A DNA stretch of 64,000 nucleotides, from NCBI RefSeq assembly GCF_016097555.1, contig NC_054712.1:45266188-45330187 (forward strand). Reading direction: 5' to 3'. Under the pieces are notes generated by a model that was not told the origin of the DNA, ran no database searches, and saw only the letters and a program-made list of their open reading frames with translations. The DNA comes from Gigantopelta aegis. Taxonomy: Eukaryota; Mollusca; Gastropoda; Neomphalida; Peltospiridae. The translations under genes were made by a program, and so were the position numbers. Below, piece by piece: positions 10,177 through 21,471 of the stretch; the first letter of the stretch is position 1; every line of letters starts with the position of its first letter.

Positions 10177-10448
10177 AATGAATGAATGTTTAACGACACC
10201 CCAGCACGGAAATTACATCGGCTAGTGGGTGTCAAACTATGGTAATGCAAACAAATAAAGTGATGATCAACATCGAGATAAAAATTCAAGATTTAAATAA
10301 AAACACAGTGTAAAGAACTGTGCAAAAATACAAATATCACAGATAGATACTGACTTTTACTCAAAACTTCAATTTTGTGTTGTATTGGCCATTCTCAAAG
10401 AGAATGTTGCACCCCTGCACCACGGTGAGGTTACAGCACGCGCAGGGG
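10177..10448 (-). mobile_element. Internally deleted Jockey-like LINE retaining both ends
   Basis: On the minus strand, the LINE 5' end (GC-rich start, then CTCTTTGAGAATGGCC, about 10448–10383) is joined directly to about 200 bp of the LINE 3' end, finishing in (ATTC)n at 10177. Identical flanks CTGAATGTCAG at 10166–10176 and 10449–10459 are a target duplication for the whole unit. Confidence 0.75.
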
Positions 10449-10485
10449 CTGAATGTCAGTACGTGGGACTAAATGTCAGAAAGAG

Positions 10486-10798
10486 CGAGACGTAGCCCAG
10501 TGTTAAAGCGTTCGCTTAATGCGCGGTCGGTTTGGGATCGATTCCCGTCGGTGGACCCATTGGGCTATTTCTCGTTCCAGCCAGTCACACTACGACTGGT
10601 ATATCAAATGCCGTGGTATGTGCTATCCTGACTGTCGGATGGTGCATATAAAAGATCCCTTGCTACTAATGGGAAAATGTAGCTGGTTTTCTCTCTTTGA
10701 ATATATGTCAAAATTACCAAGTATTTGACATCCAATAGCCGATGATTATTAAATCAATATGTTCTAGTGGTGTCGTTAAACAAAACAACTTGTTGTTT
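10486..10798 (+). repeat. tRNA-derived SINE, family A
   Basis: Head with AGCCCAGTG (one base short in the A box) and GGATCGATTCC (B box), standard body, tail TGGTGTCGTTAAAC. The downstream CTGAATGTCAG at 10801 repeats the upstream AATGTCAG motif, so the same target sequence may have been duplicated twice. Confidence 0.85.
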
Positions 10799-11561
10799 AA
10801 CTGAATGTCAGTAACACGGTTAACTGTTGATACGTTTGATGAGGATTTTTGTTGCAGTCACTCTTTGCTGTTGGTATTGGTGTTATTCCGTATTTCTTCC
10901 AATGCAGTATCTACAGCTACCACATACGTTTTATATATCTATGCCATTACAATGCAAAAGATGAGTGACATAGCAAGTGAAAGCAGTAGACTAAAGACGC
11001 CGCAGCTTTAACGTAGCGATATAGTTGACCAAATTACAGCATTACTATAACACACAGTGCGTAAAGAATTGTTTTCTGACAAAAGGTGCATTTTAAAGCC
11101 GGGACTAAAAGCAATGTGGCTTTAAAATAGCGATACCGTTGCCCAAATTATAACCAAACTATAAAACAAAGTGCGTAAAGAATTGTTTGGGGTTATTTTT
11201 AGTTTTTTTTTTGTTTTTTTTTACACTACTTTTATTTTAAAGACGGAATGGAATTTCTCCAATCGTCTTGGCGCTTTTCATTTGCTGCTGTATGGAAATG
11301 ATGCAGAGTCAGACGACTTGCCTTGGACGTGTCTCTCGATTCGAGCGTGTTCTATGTCTGGATGATCTAGACGTCAAACAGATAGATCTTTACAATGTCA
11401 GTCAAATCAGGTTCCAGGCCTGCGAAAATCCCTGGGCAAGGGATCCCGTGTGCAAATATTTCTTCTTTGACAGCCGCCATGCACACTTAATCGTCTCAAA
11501 GACACAAACGTCGGTTCACTTCCTGAAGAAAAATATTTTCTGAAGTGCGAAATACCAGGTA

Positions 11562-11565
<4 letters not shown>
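10799..11565. other. Gene-free stretch
   Basis: Only short AT-rich frames. Two related blocks near 11000 and 11110 (TAGCGATA … CCAAATTA, GTGCGTAAAGAATTGTTT) suggest an old local duplication. No recognised gene. Confidence 0.4.
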
Positions 11566-11624
<59 letters not shown>

Positions 11625-11734
11625 GTGTGTGTGTGTGCCTGTGTGTGTGTGTGTTTGCGTGTTTGTTGGTGTTTTTTGTTTTGTTTTTTGTTGTTGGTTT
11701 CTTATTTGGTGTGTGGGTGGGGTATTTGTTTTTT

Positions 11735-11789
<55 letters not shown>
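11566..11789. repeat. Two (GT)n microsatellites around a T/G-rich spacer
   Basis: GT runs at 11566–11660 (slightly interrupted) and about 11733–11789. They create long artificial open frames on both strands. Confidence 0.95.
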
Positions 11790-11795
<6 letters not shown>

Positions 11796-12501
11796 CATTC
11801 TTAATTGCAGTTAATAGCAATATTATATTGTAGACAAAAAGCTTTTTTTCTTTAACTGTATTTTGTTGTCAAAACAAACTATAGGTGTATTCTTGCGTAG
11901 TATTCTTTCCCGTGTTACAACATTTGTTACTGATTCTTTTCCTTAGTTTTATTTCATTTTAACTTGATTTTCATTCTTAATTGCAGTTAATAGCTTTTCC
12001 AGAACTCGTACAATGGGGCTGGTAGCGTAGAGGGGTGAAAGGACGTGATACACAATAATATTATTTTGTGTCTTGTGGGTCTGTCACATTATTTGTTTTC
12101 CTATGCAATCGTGATTTAAATCAAATTTTATTTTGCCGATGTTGAGTCTACAGGAAATGCATACCTTCTGTTGTTCTGAGCACAAATCTTACTATGTGTG
12201 CTGTCTGTATCAACCAACCAACAAACAATACCAACTTTCATAACAAAAAGGTAAATTTTAGTTTTTATGCAGATACACAAACAGATGCTAAAAAGGCAAC
12301 GTAGTCAATTGTACCTGGATTGTTACTAATGGGTAAAAAGATCGATTACTAAAGTTCTATATATTCAAAACTATTACCAAACCATTTTTATTATTTTCCT
12401 TTTTCTTTTAATTTCTTGTTTACTTTGTTGCTAATTAGCATTAGCACAATATACAAAAATAAATGGTCCCGAAAAAGCATCTCTGATCATCTTTATTTCA
12501 A
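11790..12501. other. Gene-free stretch with a duplicated 26-bp block
   Basis: TTTTCATTCTTAATTGCAGT continuing to TAATAGC occurs at about 11791 and again at about 11970. This marks a small tandem or insertion-related duplication next to the microsatellite. Confidence 0.6.
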
Positions 12502-12744
12502 AGGCCAGGTCAGGTCATAGGGTTTTACGTGCACATTCAGAGCAACCTGTTGTAGTGGACGTCTGTGATGGGCACAGGTGCCGGCTTTAGCCGGATCCTC
12601 TGTCCAGGACAGGGACAGGGTTGGGTGGGAGGGAGAGGGGACCGCTGGAAGGTACAAGCAGCCCGATCGGAGTCGGTAGCGGGCGGGTGATCACCTCTAG
12701 GTCAGGTCAGGTCACAGGGTTTTTCGTGCACATTCAGAAGTTTA
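12502..12744. repeat. Dispersed-type repeat with matching ends
   Basis: Two copies of a 38-bp block (AGGTCAGGTCACAGGGTTTT … TGCACATTCAGA, at about 12505 and 12703) flank a GC-richer core with GCCGGATCCTCTGTCC and GCGGGCGGGTGATCACCTC. The GC-rich core in AT-rich surroundings suggests a mobile repeat. I cannot give its class. Confidence 0.5.
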
Positions 12745-12857
12745 TATCGATTCACATCTAGCCCATACACGATGATACGACTTAGAAACGCCTCATGACG
12801 AAATAATATGGGTACAAATTAAACTTAAACAGAAATCACTACTATTATGCGTGGTAT

Positions 12858-12858
<1 letters not shown>

Positions 12859-12904
<46 letters not shown>
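12859..12904. repeat. 46-nt poly(C) run
   Basis: An uninterrupted homopolymer of 46 C. It abuts the truncated end of a LINE fragment. Confidence 0.95.
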
Positions 12905-12906
<2 letters not shown>

Positions 12907-13462
12907 ATACAACACAGACAACATTCTGGGACAGCTTTAGGTATATGCGGCAACATTATTATTGTCGGTGACCTCAATCAAGATTTACTCTCGTCAAAAC
13001 GAAACAAGCTGCACGAATTAATAATGCACAAACACTTGTTCAATGTAATTGACACCACGACACGTGTAACAGTGAACAAAGCGACACTTATTGACCCAAT
13101 TCTTATCACAAATACATGTGAAATCAACGAGAGTGGCGTTATACCGTTATCCGCGATTGTTAGCGATCATAAAATAACATACATTGTATTGTACTGCTAG
13201 AGCACACGAAAGAGTAATATGGCTTTACAATAAAGGTGATTTCGAAAAGATGAATAAATTAATTACGAATAAACCATGGCAATTAATATTTGAAAATTCA
13301 CAAAATGTTGATATTGCATGCGATAATGTTGAAACTGTAATTAAAAATCACATTAAAAATAGTATACCGCATCGCACTGTTACCATTCGACCTAACGATA
13401 ATCCATGGTTTGATAGTAAACTACGAACAGAATTACGAATTAGAGACATCGCTTTACAACTG
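12905..13462 (+). pseudogene. LINE ORF2 endonuclease fragment (second LINE family)
   Basis: Frames read IIIVGDLNQDLLSS, then TLIDPILITN and IVSDHKITY (endonuclease GDxN and SDH blocks). They are followed in another frame by HERVIWLYNKGDFEKMNKLI and IRPNDNPWFDSKLRTELRIRD, the linker before the reverse transcriptase. Both ends are cut off. One frame change near 13190 separates the blocks. The family is different from the Jockey-like LINE above. Confidence 0.75.
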
Positions 13463-14154
13463 GCGGTATTTTGGTTTGTGGATAATCTTGTCAAGAGATG
13501 TCCACCTCACATTCTAGATCATCCAAAACATCAAACGAATTACACTGTTCAAGGTTTTTTAAAGTTGCATTCTCTGGTTACCATATTATAACATCATGTA
13601 CAAATATGAAATACAAGCTCAAATGCACTTTTAAAAAACTCGTGTGTTATTGCTATGAACGGAGATCGTCAAAAGTATACGCTCGATTCGTCGCCTGTGC
13701 CGCCATAGCTCGGCAAACCACAAACGACAGCCTGTTGTCAGTTTCAGTTAACACGTGCGTTTGCCGATTTCAAATTGTAGGGTTCGTCTCAAAAAATTAA
13801 AAGAGAAATCTTGCGCTGTACGAAGAACGTTTGGTTGAGGATACGGTACTAGAGTCTTTAGTTAAAACCGGTTTGATCTTGACAACGTATTATCGACAGT
13901 CGTACCTTCCTATTTCAGAATTGATATTTTATAAAGTGTTAGTAGAACTTTCAAAGTTTAGTTTGTATACTAGTAACACATTAATTATGTATATATTTTT
14001 AAAATAAAATATACTAAAGTAGACAATGAACGTTTTCACTTCTTAATTTTACGTGTTAAAATCGACAAATTCAAATAAATATTATTTCGGTTGGAAAGGG
14101 TAAAGTTGTGGGGTTGTTTCACGGCATCAAAGATAAAGCATATTGATTTAATAA
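13463..14154. other. Gene-free stretch
   Basis: No recognised coding or repeat. AT content rises toward 14000. Confidence 0.4.
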
Positions 14155-14215
14155 TCATCCGACCCCATACAACCGTAAATAAAATGTGTTGAGTGCGTCG
14201 TTAAATAAAACATAT
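14155..14215 (+). repeat. SINE family B tail fragment
   Basis: CCGACCCCATACAACCGTAA followed by ATAAAATGTGTTGAGTGCG and a TAAATAAAAC end matches the tail at 1640–1690. Confidence 0.7.
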
Positions 14216-14220
14216 TCTAA

Positions 14221-14466
14221 CATTTGATAATTTTGACATATAATCTTAGAGAGGAATCGGGTGCATGTGCAGGGAGGTCGAAACCCTTACTTGCCCAAGT
14301 CTATAACGCCAACCCCGCTGAAATCCCTGCACACGCGCATTGGAAACCCGCTACATTTTTTTTTAGCAAGGGATCGTTTATATGTACCATCCCACAGACA
14401 GGATATCACATACCATGGTCTTTTTGTATACCCGCCGATGGGGATCGATCCTAGACTGACCGCGCA
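14221..14466 (-). repeat. SINE family A, 5' truncated, split by a mini-MITE
   Basis: Body and tail pieces (ATTTGATAATTTTGACATAT, CCATCCCACAGACAGGATAT, GGGGATCGATCC) are in SINE order on the minus strand. They are interrupted at about 14257–14343 by an 87-bp insert. Confidence 0.75.
14257..14343. mobile_element. Mini-MITE of about 87 bp inside the SINE
   Basis: The insert begins GTGCATGTGCAGGGA and ends TCCCTGCACACGCGCAT, imperfect inverted termini. It interrupts otherwise continuous SINE sequence. No coding capacity. Confidence 0.6.
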
Positions 14467-15020
14467 TTTCCAAAAAACACCTTTTTATGTCTACGTAATG
14501 AATAAAAATAACATATAGTCTTGAAAAATGTTACGTAAAGCGAACACAGTACCCTCTTCCTCTACCCCTAGAGCATTACGTAATTAGTAACACCCCCTTA
14601 CATGTAACGCGTATGCCAACAGCTGGACACTGTACAAATTTCAAGGCAAATCCCCCACTCACCGACCCCTGGAAAGGCGTTGTACCATACCTCTATGGAT
14701 ATAAATATGTTTTGGAGATAAGATACGACCACTCAATCAAGACAGTTAAATTTGTTCTAAAATTGCGAAATCTCACGTGATCTCTTGTTGGGGAATTCTA
14801 TACTTGTGATAAGCCAATGAAAACCGAGATCGGTACGAGCCCGTCAAAAGTGTCCCACTTTCAAAATACTGGCTTTGTTTTTGACCTGGATAAGCCAGCG
14901 TAGTGAAACCAATGCGGAGTGCTGCGTCATATATGCACCAAACGTAATTGGATTTTCTGTTCTATATGCTTAAATAATAAAAGTATTCCAGGGAATGTAG
15001 TTTTAAGTCTACAAGAAAAG
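14467..15020. other. Gene-free stretch
   Basis: No gene or known repeat recognised. It borders the Polinton remnant. Confidence 0.35.
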
Positions 15021-17600
15021 TTATTTTTGTGCTGTTTGTTGGGCGTCCTTTTTGGTCACAGGCTTGCTAGAACCTGGTTTTCCAGCTGGTAAACCCGCTG
15101 GTGGATTCTTAGAACCAGAGGACACTTGGGACACAACAGTTTGCTTCTGAACAGCATCCTCAAGGAGATACCTCTTGTCATCGAAGGGGGAGAGTCCCAG
15201 TTTGTTGAGTTGGATGTTGTACAGTTGGTGGCCATAGCTCCTGATCTGTGTCATGCGAGACATGTGGATCTCCTTGAGGATGGTGTTACCAGTCTCAGTT
15301 ATGGTCACTGGAGAATTACCAAGAATGCCTTGCAATAAAAACTATAAATAGAAGTATGATCAAAATGAACTCATTTGTAAACTGTCTGCCAAGCTATCAA
15401 CATGATGAGGAAAATCTCCTGTCCAGAATGTGGAAAGATTTTTTTCCAGAGAAGATAATATGAGGAGACATAGACAGACGTTCCACTCCTACTCCTCATT
15501 TACCTCCTCCTCATTTCACTCCTCCTCCTCCTCATTTTCCTCATCCTCCTTATTTTACTCCTCCTCCTCCACCTCCTCACTTCCTTCTTCCTCCTCAAAT
15601 CACTCCTCCTCCTCCTCCTCCTCATTTCCCTTCTCTTCCTCCTCCTCAAGTGTTACTACATCCTTTTATGATGATTGTGTCAGGGCCAACATCGTGTGAA
15701 AAGACATTCCTGGTGTACAAACTGTTGAGAGATGGGAACATTAACCCATCTCCCCATCGCATCGTGTGGCTCTACAAACATTGGCAGCCTCTACATGGCA
15801 TTATCAAGAAAATTGTAAGGGTCGAATTTGTCCAAGGCATACCTGAGGACTTGGAAAAATATCGTTATTTGTATCCCAGAATCAGAAATCTCATCGTGGT
15901 GAACGACCTGATGTCTACAGCTGGCAAAGATTCTTGCATCGCTGACCTGTTCATAGAAGGAAGTCACCACAGAAACATCTCGGTAATTGCCATCAACCAG
16001 AACTTGTATCACAGCACAGACCCGACAGAGAAGAAACTGTCATTATCTGGCACTGTTTGATAACCCCATTGACAAGCAACAAGTCGTGTTGTTGGCCCGA
16101 CAGATGTATCCAGGACATACTGAAATGTTTATGCATCAGTGCGAAGATGCAGAGAAAAAAACATATGGTCACTTCTTTATCGAACTGAAGCCTTTGAACC
16201 CTGCTGCAGAGCGATTACGACCCAATGGTCTGGACAAAAGAAGTGAAATCCCTGACACTGGAGAAGAGGTGACACATTCTATAAAAGGGAAGAACAGTCG
16301 CCAAATCTCTCATTCTTATTCAGACCTTCATAGTGAGCAGACGTGTGAAGAAAAGCTCCCTGAAATGCTTTCCTGTGACGGTTGCGGAGTGATGTTTCAA
16401 GACGTTCACGATCTGCAAATACATGTGAAAAGATGGTGTCCCGAAAATGCTGGGGAACTTCCAGCAAAAAGAGTTAGATATGAAGTGGAAAAAAGCTACA
16501 ATGACATTGATGATGAATGGGAAACAGCTGGACTGGATTATCTGTGGCAACTCACCTGCAATTGTTATAAAGAGGATAAGAGCATCAACACTATTTGGAC
16601 CAGGAAAGGTCTGAACAATGGGTGGATCGAAAGATAGCCAAGACATGGGAGCAGATTTATATGAATACATTAGCTAATGCACTACTATTTACTCAGTGCT
16701 TCTCAGGATCCTCTCTGGTGAAACCGATTTTAGCTAGAATCGAGAAGATGGAACGCTATACAGACCAATTGTCGGCCGATCTCATGGACATAGTGAAATT
16801 TGTCAATTATAACAGAGGTTATACCTTTGCGTTGGTGGTGGTGATCGACGTGTTCTCCAAGCACCTATGGTTGAGGCCACTGAGAGATTAGAAAGGCCTG
16901 ACAGTGTTTAGAACCGAAACGAATTCACACGGATCGAGGTCACGAGTTCAGAGCTTGAGGGGTTCAAAGACTTCTTAAACAAAGGAACATTCAGCATCTA
17001 CTCACCAACAACAAAACCAAGACGGCTGTGGTAGAAAGAGTTTTAAAAACCACCACAAGGATATACCGGTACTTCACATATAAACAGTCTTACAAGTACG
17101 TTGATCGTCTGCAGACTTTTGTCAACAGCTATAACTCTACCTATCACAGGACGATCGGTATGGCTCCAAACAAAGTCACTGCTGAGAAAGAAATCAACAT
17201 TTGGTGGAAAATGTATTGGCTCAAGAAGGAAGTGAAAACAAAGAAGAAGCGCTTCCGATTTAAGGTCGGAGATAAAGTGAGACTCACTCATCTTAGAAAT
17301 ATATTCACTCGGGAATATGACGAGAAGTGAACAGGAGAAATCTCAACCATCAGCCAAACCCCATTACGCGGTGGAATACCTCTGTATCGAGTGAAGGACT
17401 ACAATGGTGATGAAATCCTGGGAACCTTCCACCAGCCTGAACTCCAAAAGATTGATGTGATAGAAAACGATCTCTGAAAGGTCGAGAAGATTCTAAAGAC
17501 GAGAGGATGTGGTGCTAACAAAGATCATTATGTCAAGTGGTTAAACTGGCCAAAGGAATTTAATTCTTGGGTCAAGGCATCTGACGTTGAACACTTGTAA
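15021..17600 (+). mobile_element. Polinton/Maverick fossil (packaging ATPase and integrase end)
   Basis: Parts in order: a minus-strand ORF with SPFDDKRYLLED (15021–15335) of a type often found in these elements; a C2H2-like finger with a serine-rich stretch (15405–15650); an FtsK/HerA-type packaging ATPase (about 15650–16240, with MIVSGPTS, LIVVNDLM and GSHHRNISVIAINQN); a second finger region (about 16370–16440); an integrase (about 16600–17470, with VVVIDVFSKH and YNSTYHRTIGMAPNKV); and a chromodomain (about 17480–17600, HYVKWLNWP). Polintons are large virus-like DNA elements that use a retroviral-type integrase. Terminal repeats, capsid genes and a full polymerase are not visible. The copy is broken, with several breaks, and looks old. 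Confidence 0.8.
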
Positions 17601-18044
17601 ATACAAAGAGCATGCGTAGAATTATACTAGTACATAGATTGTAAGGGTGGGCGCAGGACCCCATGACCTGTGATCCACTCGTGATGAACATGGGTAAACA
17701 AATAATCAAAATGTATTTCTGTCTTATGTTGTTTATTAATAGCGCAATAGCCATCATTTATATTAATGCATCTTCATTTTGACGCGGTTCAAACCAATTA
17801 ATAACCAACCACATGGTCATGTCTTGGTAGTGTTTATGGGATGGTTTCTTATTGTTTACTCTTTACTTGGTGTACAGTATGGGCGAAGGGGTATTTCCTG
17901 GTTAGTTGGTGCGGTATGGGATTTCCCCATTTTTAAAATCGCCATTAGTAAGCCAATCAAAATTCATCTGGGTTTGAGACGGTGACACCTCTCGCATGCT
18001 AAGTGATTGGGCCAAGGTGGGCCAGAACCGTTGGTTCCATCACT
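17601..18044. other. Gene-free stretch after the Polinton remnant
   Basis: One 68-codon plus-strand frame (17779–17985) without recognised similarity. It may be further Polinton-flanking sequence. Confidence 0.3.
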
Positions 18045-18283
18045 ACTGTCGCCATAATTTTAGTTTGAAGCCCAAACTAGATTTTGTCTTCGAAAAAAAA
18101 TATTTTAGTAAATAAAATGAAATTTATCCTGGTACAAATATTAGAATGATCAGAAACACGTTTAATATACAGCCACTAATATTTTGATGCAGAAAAGTAT
18201 ATTTGATATGTAATTGCAATCGTTAAAAAGTCTCTGTTAGTCGATCACATCTTAAAAATTGCAACAAACTCAAGAATGTCCCT
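18045..18283 (-). mobile_element. MITE arm (same family as at 41.8 kb)
   Basis: AAATATTAGAATGATCAGAA, then AACACGTTTAATATACAG, and the end CAAGAATGTCCCTT match the reverse complement of the arm at 41829–42100. Only one arm is present. Confidence 0.65.
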
Positions 18284-18561
18284 TCAAGCTTCCAAGAGTA
18301 TTACGAAAACTAGGATTATGCAAACGATTTTAAGTGAATATAGATTATCTACATTGATATATAGTTGTCCTAACATTGAAAAAATGCAATTACGATAAGC
18401 ATAGTTATACTTAAATATATGCACAATTACAACATTTTTAGTTATTTCAATATATTATTTTCATTTTATTTGTTTTTAATATCTGATGATGCCAAATGCA
18501 TTTTTGTATGTATAATTATCTGCCATATACTTTGTTATATTTGCTTAAATCATTACACTTT

Positions 18562-18864
18562 TGTTTTGTTTTTGAACGACACCTCTAGAGCATATTAATT
18601 AATGATCGGCTATTTGATGTCAAACAATTGGTATATCTGACACATTGTCTTGAGAGGAAACCTGTCACGTTTTTCCATTAGTAGAAATTGGTCTTTTATA
18701 TGCAATTTTCCACAGACAGGATAGCACATACCACGGCCTTTGATGCACCAGTTATGGTGCACTGGCTGGAGCGAGAAATAGGTCAATGGGCCCACTGACG
18801 GTGATCGATCAAAAACCGACCGTGCATCAAGCGAATACTTTACGCTGGACTACGTCTCCGCCAC
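18562..18864 (-). repeat. tRNA-derived SINE, family A
   Basis: Near full length. Tail (AACGACACCTCTAGAGCATA), body (CCACAGACAGGATAGCACAT) and head (TGGACTACGTCTCCGCC) are in order on the minus strand. Confidence 0.85.
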
Positions 18865-18954
18865 GCCACACCTAGAATTGATAACACACGTGCAGCGTCG
18901 TGTATCGATTTCTTCACGACTGTCCCCGCATGAAAGCATTAATTTATTTCAAGG

Positions 18955-18979
18955 TCGGGACGTAGCCCAGTGGTAAAGT
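18955..18979 (+). repeat. SINE head fragment
   Basis: GGGACGTAGCCCAGTGGTAA is an isolated 5' head containing the A box, with no body following. Confidence 0.7.
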
Positions 18980-19111
18980 ATTGTCACCTACCAGTAATAA
19001 AGCTAATAATAAAAATAATTCCAAAATGTTTGTTATAAACAAAACAAAAACAAATGACCAAAACCTATGAATATTTGCCACAAACCCCGTTGCTTAGAAA
19101 AGTTGTAAGAC

Positions 19112-19417
19112 AATGCTTTATTTAACGACGCACTCAACACATTTTATTTACGGTTATATGGCGTCGAACATATGGTTAAGGAACACACAGATATTGAGAG
19201 AGGAAACCCGCTGTCGCCACGTCATGGGCTGCTATTTTTTCGATTAGCAACAAGGGATCTATTATATGGACACTGACAGTATAGCACGTACCACGCCCTG
19301 TGATATACCAGTCATTGTGCACTGGCTGGAACGATAAATAGTCCAATGGGCCCACCGACGGGGATCGATCCTATACCGACCAAACGCTTTACCACTGTGC
19401 TATGTCCCACCCCGTAG
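19112..19417 (-). repeat. tRNA-derived SINE, family B tail
   Basis: Tail TTTAACGACGCACTCAACAC with ACGGTTATATGGCGTCG, then the usual body and a tRNA head (GATCGATCC B box). It shares the head with family A but not the tail. Confidence 0.85.
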
Positions 19418-20149
19418 AACAGTTGGATGCCGGATGTACCACTGCTAGTTAGCTCCTGGGGGTACCCAGTTCGAGACGTGATGATTCCAGAAACAAGGTA
19501 AATTTTTACTGTTTATGTATAGTAGGTTTAATAATGAAAACAATAGTAAATAAAATGTCATTAGTACTTTAATTTACACCCTACCCCCCCCCCCCCCACA
19601 CACACACACACCAACCAACCAAAAAAATTATAATAATAAAAAATGAAAAAAATAAAAAATCCAAGACAATAACAAAACAAAACAAAAGAATGTCACATTT
19701 AAAAAAATAAAAAATCGCCATAAAAATACCTAGAAAGGACATCATTGATATTGATTAGGATAATGACCAGTCTTTGAGCCAAGAATAGGGCGGTGCATAT
19801 TCTAGACACCACAATTTACCTTTCCTTGTATGAAGTATTATGCAGGTTTATATTCCAATACAGACGAGTAATGGACATGTCGTCGGATTTTAAGTTAAAG
19901 CCAACTGAGCGAAGGACAGATTCATATTTGTTTGTATTTTTTATAGCTAACATAGTGGTCCTTGAATACCACTTTCAAAGATTCAAGCACCACAAAGAAC
20001 ACTGTGGGTACAAATCTACAAGGCTTATAAGTGCTTTTGGCAAACACTAAAACACGGATTTTGTCCGATTTGTGACATCCTGAATAGCTAATTTCAAAAG
20101 TGTGTCAACTAGCTAGTTTATTGGAATCTGAACGACACAAACCGTATTC
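19418..20149. other. Gene-free stretch with low-complexity tract
   Basis: A poly(C)/(CA)n/A-rich tract lies at 19580–19690. The 85-codon frame at 19793–20050 has no recognised similarity. Confidence 0.4.
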
Positions 20150-21285
20150 CGCTAAAATCTTATCTCTGTATAAGGCAGAGTTGAAAGGACATTAAGCATT
20201 TTGTATTTAGCTTCATCATATCGCCACATTAGGTCAGTGTTGGTGGCAGAACGTCGTGTGGATACATTGACTGCCGCAGCACAGGACTTCCCTACTGTGA
20301 CAGATATCTCGGTCTCCACCAATTTCCTAGCCTCAGGAAATGGCAAGTTTTGCTCAACTTTGACATGTGACACGTTGGTTCAAATTTATTTTTTTTGCAC
20401 ATTCTCGCGAATATGCAAAATGGTTTCCGTTACAGTTTACACAGACAATGTCATTGGTACATGTCTTATTGTCGCGGTCAAATTGACCACGACGAGCGCA
20501 TGTCAGCTTATTTCGACATGTATTTTGGCCATGACCAAAATTTTGACAGTTAAAACATCGTAACGGACTTGAAACAAAAGCTGACAAGTCCCTTCTGAAC
20601 AGCAAACGGTGACAGTTTGCTCAAGGCTCCATCAACAGACGAACTGATCACCAGAAACCGTGGCCAGGATTCAGAAGGTATTACTTTTGATTTCTTTGAA
20701 CTAACAATAGTCCTAGATTCCTCATCAGGTGATGAGGAATCCGCAACCTAGTTGTGGACCCTTTTCAGGGTCCCACCTGAAGTTTGGGAGTTATTTTTAC
20801 CCATATTGTGAGACATAACGGTTCATCCACCATGCCCTCACCTACCACAGTGTCCAGCAAGGGGATATGAAGTTGCAGATAACCAGCAGACACTAATGCA
20901 ATATTATTATCACCCGATTGACCCTAGCCACCGCCCCAAGAGCAACAAATACAAACGATATATAAACAATGTTTATTTGTGACAAATTTAACAAAACAAA
21001 GGTTGTTTGCTCTAGAGCTTGGCATGACCAGCCGATTAATACGGTCGGAACTCCCTGACAACCCGTCTGGCTGAATGCCAGGCCAAAGTGGTGTGCTGCC
21101 AGAAAACATACCCAAAGATATGTCCCCAACTCAAACACCAGAATCCCATCATCCAGCATTACGGGATGCACCTCACGGCCAACAAGGTGCCCCAAGAGGG
21201 GAGTTGTGCTGTATTGGCCATTCTCAAAGAGAATGTTACACCCCTGCACCACGATGAGGTTACAGCACTCGCAGGGGTGAAAACT
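20150..21285 (-). mobile_element. Jockey-like LINE, 5' UTR and ORF1 part
   Basis: The 5' end lies at about 21285 and the 5' UTR extends to about 20880. ORF1 pieces follow on the minus strand: SWPRFLVISSS near 20660, a zinc-knuckle block CFNCQNFGHGQNTC and CVNCNGNHFAYSREC (20380–20560), and a C-terminal tail (20152–20373). The middle of ORF1 is deleted near 20610, and ORF2 is absent. The LINE 5' end sits just downstream of lectin exon B, and the same junction occurs in the copies at 26.07 and 60.62 kb, so the insertion is older than the gene duplications. Confidence 0.75.
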
Positions 21286-21392
21286 AACGTTTCACAGAAT
21301 ATCACTATATGGTTGCTGTAGATGCACATTTAAATTGCTATGTATGTAACAAGATATGAATGTATACAAAACAACACATTTTATCACTTAAT

Positions 21393-21398
21393 TTTATT
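21393..21398 (-). terminator. Poly(A) signal, lectin copy 1
   Basis: AATAAA on the minus strand about 75 nt after the stop codon; conserved in copies 2 and 3. Confidence 0.5.
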
Positions 21399-21471
21399 CT
21401 TTTTTATAATTATTCAATTCATATTAATTACTTGTGTGGTGTGGTATGCTTTTCTTGCAATGTAATCAGAT

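Noticed and set aside
11407-11820. Long His-Thr and Cys-Val frames on both strands
   Set aside because: They are translations of (GT)n repeats; no codon bias or conserved block.
15126-15338. Plus-strand frame ending SLSYGHWRI
   Set aside because: The opposite strand carries the more convincing frame with SPFDDKRYLLED; the plus frame is its shadow.
15430-15699. Serine-rich mucin-like protein
   Set aside because: The serine run comes from a (TCC)n repeat beside a zinc-finger-like segment of the Polinton remnant.
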